Assembly (NCBI RefSeq): GCF_041737845.1
Contig: NZ_JBGSQX010000157.1
Location: 1-7,737 of the forward strand
DNA: 7,737 nt
Reading direction: 5' to 3'
Source: Desulfococcus sp041737845
Lineage (GTDB): Bacteria; Desulfobacterota; Desulfobacteria; Desulfobacterales; Desulfococcaceae
Part shown: positions 4,965 to 7,737 of the stretch, in pieces
Layout of the letters: every line of letters starts with the position of its first letter
Numbering within the stretch: the first letter of the stretch is position 1
Made by a program: the position numbers and the translations under genes
The notes under the pieces: generated by a model
Told to the model about the DNA's origin: nothing
Database searches by the model: none
Seen by the model: the letters and a program-made list of their open reading frames with translations, nothing else

Positions 4965-6425
4965 ATGAATACGAATAAATACTTCACATACAAATTTTTA
5001 TTGGTTTTTGCAGTCGTTGTCGCATTTCAGCCGGCGGCATCGGGCGCAGCGTTCGATTTTGAAAATGGGAACGCCCCCGTCGAGGTAATCATTCCCCGGG
5101 TGATCCCGGCCATATTCCAGTCGGTGTCCCCCACGGCAAGCGACGCAACGCTGGTGCTCCGCATCACGACATTGATCACCAACTCCTGGTTTGACGCCAT
5201 CGCGCCCTATCATCCCACCGCCGTGGGGGTGTATTCGGACCTGGAGCGGCAGGAGGCAGGTCAGGCGACCAACAGCAACCGGAACACGGCCGTCCTGTAT
5301 GCGTCATACCGGGTGCTGAACAGCCTCCTCCCCAACCACAAGGCGGATTGGGAGGGGATGCTGACCTCCGTGGGGCTCGACCCCGATGACGACCAGGAGA
5401 ACACGACCACCGCCATCGGGATTGGGAATCTTGCCGGCAACGCCGTGGTCGCCAACCGGGAGCATGACGGGATGAACCAGCTCGGCGACGAGGGCGGTCG
5501 CACTTACAACCGGGTGCCTTATGCGGATTATTTGGGCTATCAGCCGGTAAACACCGCCTATGTCCTCAGGAACCCCTCCCGATGGCAGCCGAATATCGTG
5601 AGCGCCGGAAACGGCATATTTCACGTCCAGCAGTTCGTGACACCGCAACTGCGCGTCACCATGCCCTATTCCTTCGACAACCCCAACCGCTTTCATGCGC
5701 CTGTCCCCACCAGCAGCAACGTCAAGCACCGGAAAGCCTACAAGCAGCAGGCGGATGAGGTCCTGGCCGCATCGGCGGGCCTGTCGGACCTGCAGAAAAT
5801 GACGGCGGAACTGTTCGACAACAAACTCGCGAGCCTGGGCTTCTCGGCGCTGTTCGCCTCGCAGACGAATGGGCTCAGCCTGGAAGGATTCATCCAGTAT
5901 GATTTCCTCACCAACCTGGCCGCCTTTGACACAGCCATTGCCGTTTGGAATGAAAAATATCGCTATGACGCCGTACGCCCCTTCAGCGCCATCCGGTATC
6001 TGTATGGAAACCGGCCGGTGACCGCATGGGGCGGGCCTGGAAAAGGCGCGGTGAACGATTTGCCCGCTTCCGAATGGCGCAGCTACCTGAACACCGCGGA
6101 CCACCCGGAGTACCCGTCGGGGTCCGCCAGCTTCTGCGCGGCCCATGCCCAGGCCAGCAGGCGCTTCCTGGGATCGGACAACCTCGGGTGGGTGGTTCCC
6201 AGGTCCAAGGGCTCCTCGGTTATCGAACCCGGCATTACGCCGGCCGGCGATATCGAGCTTGAGTTCGATACCTGGTCGACCTTCGAAGAGGAGTGCGGCC
6301 TCAGCCGCCTGCGGGGCGGGGTGCACTTCATGGCCTCCATCCCGGCCGGGCAGAACCTTGGCCGCACCATCGGCGATCTGGCCTACGCGTTCATCACCAG
6401 CCATATCAACGGCATTGCCCCCTGA
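4965..6425 (+). CDS. Secreted vanadium-dependent haloperoxidase family (PAP2 superfamily) protein
   Basis: The 486-aa protein opens with a signal peptide (residues 1 to about 28, hydrophobic FLLVFAVVVAF, then ASGA), so it acts outside the cytoplasm. The family catalyses peroxide-dependent halide oxidation on a vanadate cofactor. Vanadate-pocket signatures are in order: KYRYDAVRP (Lys331, Arg338, matching Kx6RP), HPEYPSGSASF (380-390) and SRLRGGVHF (Ser447-Phe455, Arg448 and His454, matching SRx5H). In the second motif the family norm is PSGH; here Ser387 replaces the acid-base His. In the third, the usual Asp of Hx3D is Ser458. The vanadate-linking His454 remains, so it may bind vanadate or phosphate with altered activity. 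The substrate is unknown. AGGAGG (4951-4956) lies 8 nt before the ATG. The length is in the range of bacterial members. The gene is complete and not linked to an obvious partner. Confidence 0.85.
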   Translation: MNTNKYFTYKFLLVFAVVVAFQPAASGAAFDFENGNAPVEVIIPRVIPAIFQSVSPTASDATLVLRITTLITNSWFDAIAPYHPTAVGVYSDLERQEAGQATNSNRNTAVLYASYRVLNSLLPNHKADWEGMLTSVGLDPDDDQENTTTAIGIGNLAGNAVVANREHDGMNQLGDEGGRTYNRVPYADYLGYQPVNTAYVLRNPSRWQPNIVSAGNGIFHVQQFVTPQLRVTMPYSFDNPNRFHAPVPTSSNVKHRKAYKQQADEVLAASAGLSDLQKMTAELFDNKLASLGFSALFASQTNGLSLEGFIQYDFLTNLAAFDTAIAVWNEKYRYDAVRPFSAIRYLYGNRPVTAWGGPGKGAVNDLPASEWRSYLNTADHPEYPSGSASFCAAHAQASRRFLGSDNLGWVVPRSKGSSVIEPGITPAGDIELEFDTWSTFEEECGLSRLRGGVHFMASIPAGQNLGRTIGDLAYAFITSHINGIAP

Positions 6426-6434
6426 CGCAGGGGG
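6418..6434 (+). other. Hairpin over the haloperoxidase stop codon
   Basis: CCCCCTG/CAGGGGG (6418-6424 and 6428-6434) is a perfect 7-bp stem with a 3-nt loop, and the TGA stop (6423-6425) lies in it. No T run follows, so it is not a standard terminator; it may protect the mRNA end or slow termination of translation. Confidence 0.4.
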
Positions 6435-6908
6435 ATGCGGTACCAGATTCTAAAAGAGCGGAATCTTCCCATCGGCACGGTGCCTACTCATGCCGATGTT
6501 ACGGGAAAAATGAATCTTTTGGGAAGAGGAGGATATGGGAAGAAAAAAGCTGGAAAATTGAAGAAAAAACTTAAAAAAATAAACTTTTAGAAAGAAGATG
6601 AAGAAGGTCGATCACACATTTTTACACCGCCGCGCTGGGCACACTTTAAGAACGCCGCTGACAACGAATATGCTTTTGGAGCTGAAGGTTGTTGATCCGA
6701 GAATCCCGAGTGAAAATCCGACTGAAGAAGACCGTACGTTAACAGCCTCTCGGCCAAAGCCTCGCGGGTCATGTAAACGTGCAACGGACCGATCCGTCAT
6801 CCAGAGCATGGAAAAAAATTTCTTTGTGTGATATCCCATCAAATAATATCGCTGTAGCGTATCCCGTCAGCAACATGAAATCAAACACATCCACACTGGA
6901 GGCATCTT
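6426..6908. other. Decayed spacer of 480 bp between the haloperoxidase and lipoprotein genes
   Basis: It contains no convincing full gene. In the haloperoxidase frame a 51-codon open frame (ATG 6435, stop 6588-6590) gives a Lys-rich protein starting MRYQILKERNLPIGTV and ending KLKKKLKKINF. It has no usable ribosome binding site and could be a transposase remnant, since LKERNLPIG recalls a segment of some transposases, but the match is too weak to call. A 77-codon open frame at 6598-6831 runs through the repeat copy and has no recognisable domain. An 8-bp perfect inverted repeat CATCGGCA/TGCCGATG lies at 6470-6477 and 6491-6498. The T-rich and A-rich run near 6540-6590 and the AT-rich stretch 6810-6860 may hold the promoter of the lipoprotein gene, but no clear -35/-10 pair was found. 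Confidence 0.45.
6676..6734 (+). repeat. Direct repeat copy B (about 60 bp)
   Basis: Same orientation as copy A (4050-4109) with an identical 23-bp core at 6689-6711. Here the in-frame segment GAAGGTTGTTGA also ends in Glu-Gly-Cys-stop, paralleling the Glu-Asp-Cys-stop of the 136-aa gene, and weak similarity (GAC...GAAT.TGCT) extends about 20 bp further left. This suggests a decayed copy of the 3' end of a related gene, or a common repeated element. Confidence 0.75.
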
Positions 6909-7526
6909 GTGAAATTCCTGAATTTAAAAGCGGTTACCTATATCTGCTGCTGTGTTCTCCTGGTCGCTTCCTGCGCGGGCACCGAACTGACCCGAACCCA
7001 GGTTTATCCGGCCTTCAGGGGAGAGCCCGTGTCCAATATTCTTGTCATCGCGGTGACGAACCAGGAGGACAAGCGGCGCCTTTTTGAACAAAAATTCGTG
7101 GCGCTTCTGAAGGCCGCCGGCATCAGGGCAGTTTCAAGCATGGAGGCTATCCCCATGCCGTCGGATCTGAAGATCGAGAAGCAAACGGTCCTGGCTGCTG
7201 TCCGTCAATTTGAAAATGACGCGGTGATCGTCACGCACATGGCGGGAAAAGAAGAGAAAGAGGTCTATACCCGAGGCTCATACGAGGGGCTGGGCTTTTA
7301 CAATAATTACGGCCGAATCTACAACTATGCCAATGATCCCGGGTATTCCAGCTCAAAAACCAATGTCCGCCTGGAAACGAACCTGTACGACGTCAAAACG
7401 GAAAAACTCATTTGGACCGGGCAGTCAAAATCATGGGATATCGACACCCGAAACCAAGTCATCGATGAAGTGATCCAGGTGGTAATCCGGGATCTGCAGA
7501 AAAACAAGATTATTGCCTCAAAATGA
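6909..7526 (+). CDS. Lipoprotein, DUF4136-like, 205 aa
   Basis: The start is a GTG at 6909 with GGAGG (6898-6902) at 6 nt. The N-terminus has Lys residues, a hydrophobic stretch and a lipobox LLVASC with Cys22, so it is exported and lipid-anchored, probably facing the periplasm. From residue 42 the sequence alternates strands and helices: SNILVIAVTN, KRRLFEQKFVALLKAAGIRAVSS, then AVIVTHMAG. A Gly/Tyr/Asn-rich section at about 122-147 (YEGLGFYNNYGRIYNY) resembles surface-exposed loops. The C-terminal TNVRLETNLYDVKTEKLIWTG and SWDIDTRNQVIDEVIQVVIRDLQ match the end of DUF4136 or TolB-N/CsgG-like lipoproteins (the segments usually read LYD..T..L.W.G). The family name is a resemblance, not a firm match. 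The gene is complete and stands alone; its function is unknown. Gene boundaries are solid. Confidence 0.85.
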   Translation: MKFLNLKAVTYICCCVLLVASCAGTELTRTQVYPAFRGEPVSNILVIAVTNQEDKRRLFEQKFVALLKAAGIRAVSSMEAIPMPSDLKIEKQTVLAAVRQFENDAVIVTHMAGKEEKEVYTRGSYEGLGFYNNYGRIYNYANDPGYSSSKTNVRLETNLYDVKTEKLIWTGQSKSWDIDTRNQVIDEVIQVVIRDLQKNKIIASK

Positions 7527-7737
7527 CCGTGATGCGATCCAGTTCTTCAGGCAATCCATAGTGAGGCAGCTTTCGAAGATATGTGCCGCCTGCAAATATA
7601 GACATAATGATTGACAGTTAACATCCGAGCTGCTCGATCATCCAGCTCTGCGCAACGCGCAGAGACCCATCATGGGCTCCGACGAGTTTTTGAGGACCCA
7701 TTCTCGCCCATGATGAGTCTCTGCTGGCTGCATCGGA
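7527..7737. other. Terminal region with two competing hairpins and a small minus-strand ORF
   Basis: A perfect 8-bp hairpin CTCTGCGC/GCGCAGAG (7646-7653 and 7657-7664, 3-nt loop) overlaps a larger inverted repeat with 19-bp arms (7659-7677 and 7706-7724), 18 of 19 paired, 28-nt loop. The segment 7659-7664 is shared by both. On the minus strand 7605-7510 an open frame of 31 codons, MSIFAGGTYLRKLP and on to ITVILRQ, overlaps the lipoprotein gene's end; it may be a fragment of another gene and I cannot assign it. Confidence 0.5.

Noticed and set aside
5304..6404. Minus-strand open frame of 366 codons
   Set aside because: It is the antisense shadow of the haloperoxidase gene, whose motifs and signal peptide are clear. 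Long antisense frames are common in GC-rich genes.
6598..6831. 77-codon plus-strand frame through repeat copy B
   Set aside because: It has only a weak ribosome binding site, no recognisable domain, and covers a repeated sequence that in copy A is read in a different frame across a gene end.
7510..7605. 31-codon minus-strand frame after the lipoprotein gene
   Set aside because: It overlaps the lipoprotein's end, has no ribosome binding site and is too short to judge; kept only as a note in the region entry.
7612..7640. TTGACA near 7612 as a promoter
   Set aside because: No acceptable -10 box is found 16-18 nt downstream on the plus strand.
1..7737. CRISPR array, tRNA or rRNA genes
   Set aside because: No repeat-spacer series, no tRNA-like cloverleaf ends and no rRNA-like sequence was seen on either strand.

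Overview
The window looks like an accessory, multiply remodelled stretch of a moderately GC-rich Gram-negative bacterial genome. Strong GGAGG ribosome binding sites, a P4/DUF4102-type integrase, a stand-alone RadC-like JAB protein, a lipobox lipoprotein and an integron-type cassette fit a proteobacterium or a desulfobacterial relative. The exact taxon cannot be read from the sequence. Base composition changes sharply: the leftmost ~1.8 kb holds an AT-rich cassette gene, while about 1.87-4.07 kb and 4.97-6.43 kb are GC-rich.

Left part (1-1456, all read on the minus strand). This is the best find. An 88-bp attC recombination site (532-619) closes a 918-bp integron gene cassette encoding a two-TM protein with a GAF-like C-terminus (614-1453). 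The cassette starts in a GTTATGC core site at 1450-1456. Its stop codon lies inside the perfectly complementary R'' box of its own attC. Right after that attC starts a second cassette gene with an AbiTii (abortive-infection type) domain. That gene is cut after codon 124 by the end of an IS21-family insertion sequence (1-141), which runs off the left edge and supplies the stop codon. The sequence just outside the first cassette (1457-1535) holds a palindrome and repeats placed somewhat like those of an attI site, but no integron integrase is visible.

Middle part (1867-4069, plus strand). A likely operon or gene series encodes an unrecognised acidic 229-aa protein, a short RadC-family JAB-domain protein, a DUF1232/YkvA-type small membrane-associated protein and, after a strong terminator, an unrecognised acidic 136-aa protein. 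It is followed by a dead P4-type integrase (4340-4769) whose DUF4102 N-terminus is joined, with a frameshift, to a small piece of the catalytic domain.

Right part (4965-7737). A complete, secreted vanadium-haloperoxidase/PAP2-superfamily protein keeps most vanadate-pocket residues but has Ser where the catalytic His of PSGH is expected. A ~480-bp decayed spacer follows, containing a second copy of a ~60-bp repeat also found at the end of the 136-aa gene. Then come a complete lipoprotein gene (6909-7526) and a terminal region with two overlapping, mutually exclusive hairpins.

The genes do not form one pathway. The picture is of a landing zone with integron cassettes carrying defence-like genes, an IS21 insertion, a decayed integrative element with its integrase remnant, and cargo genes.
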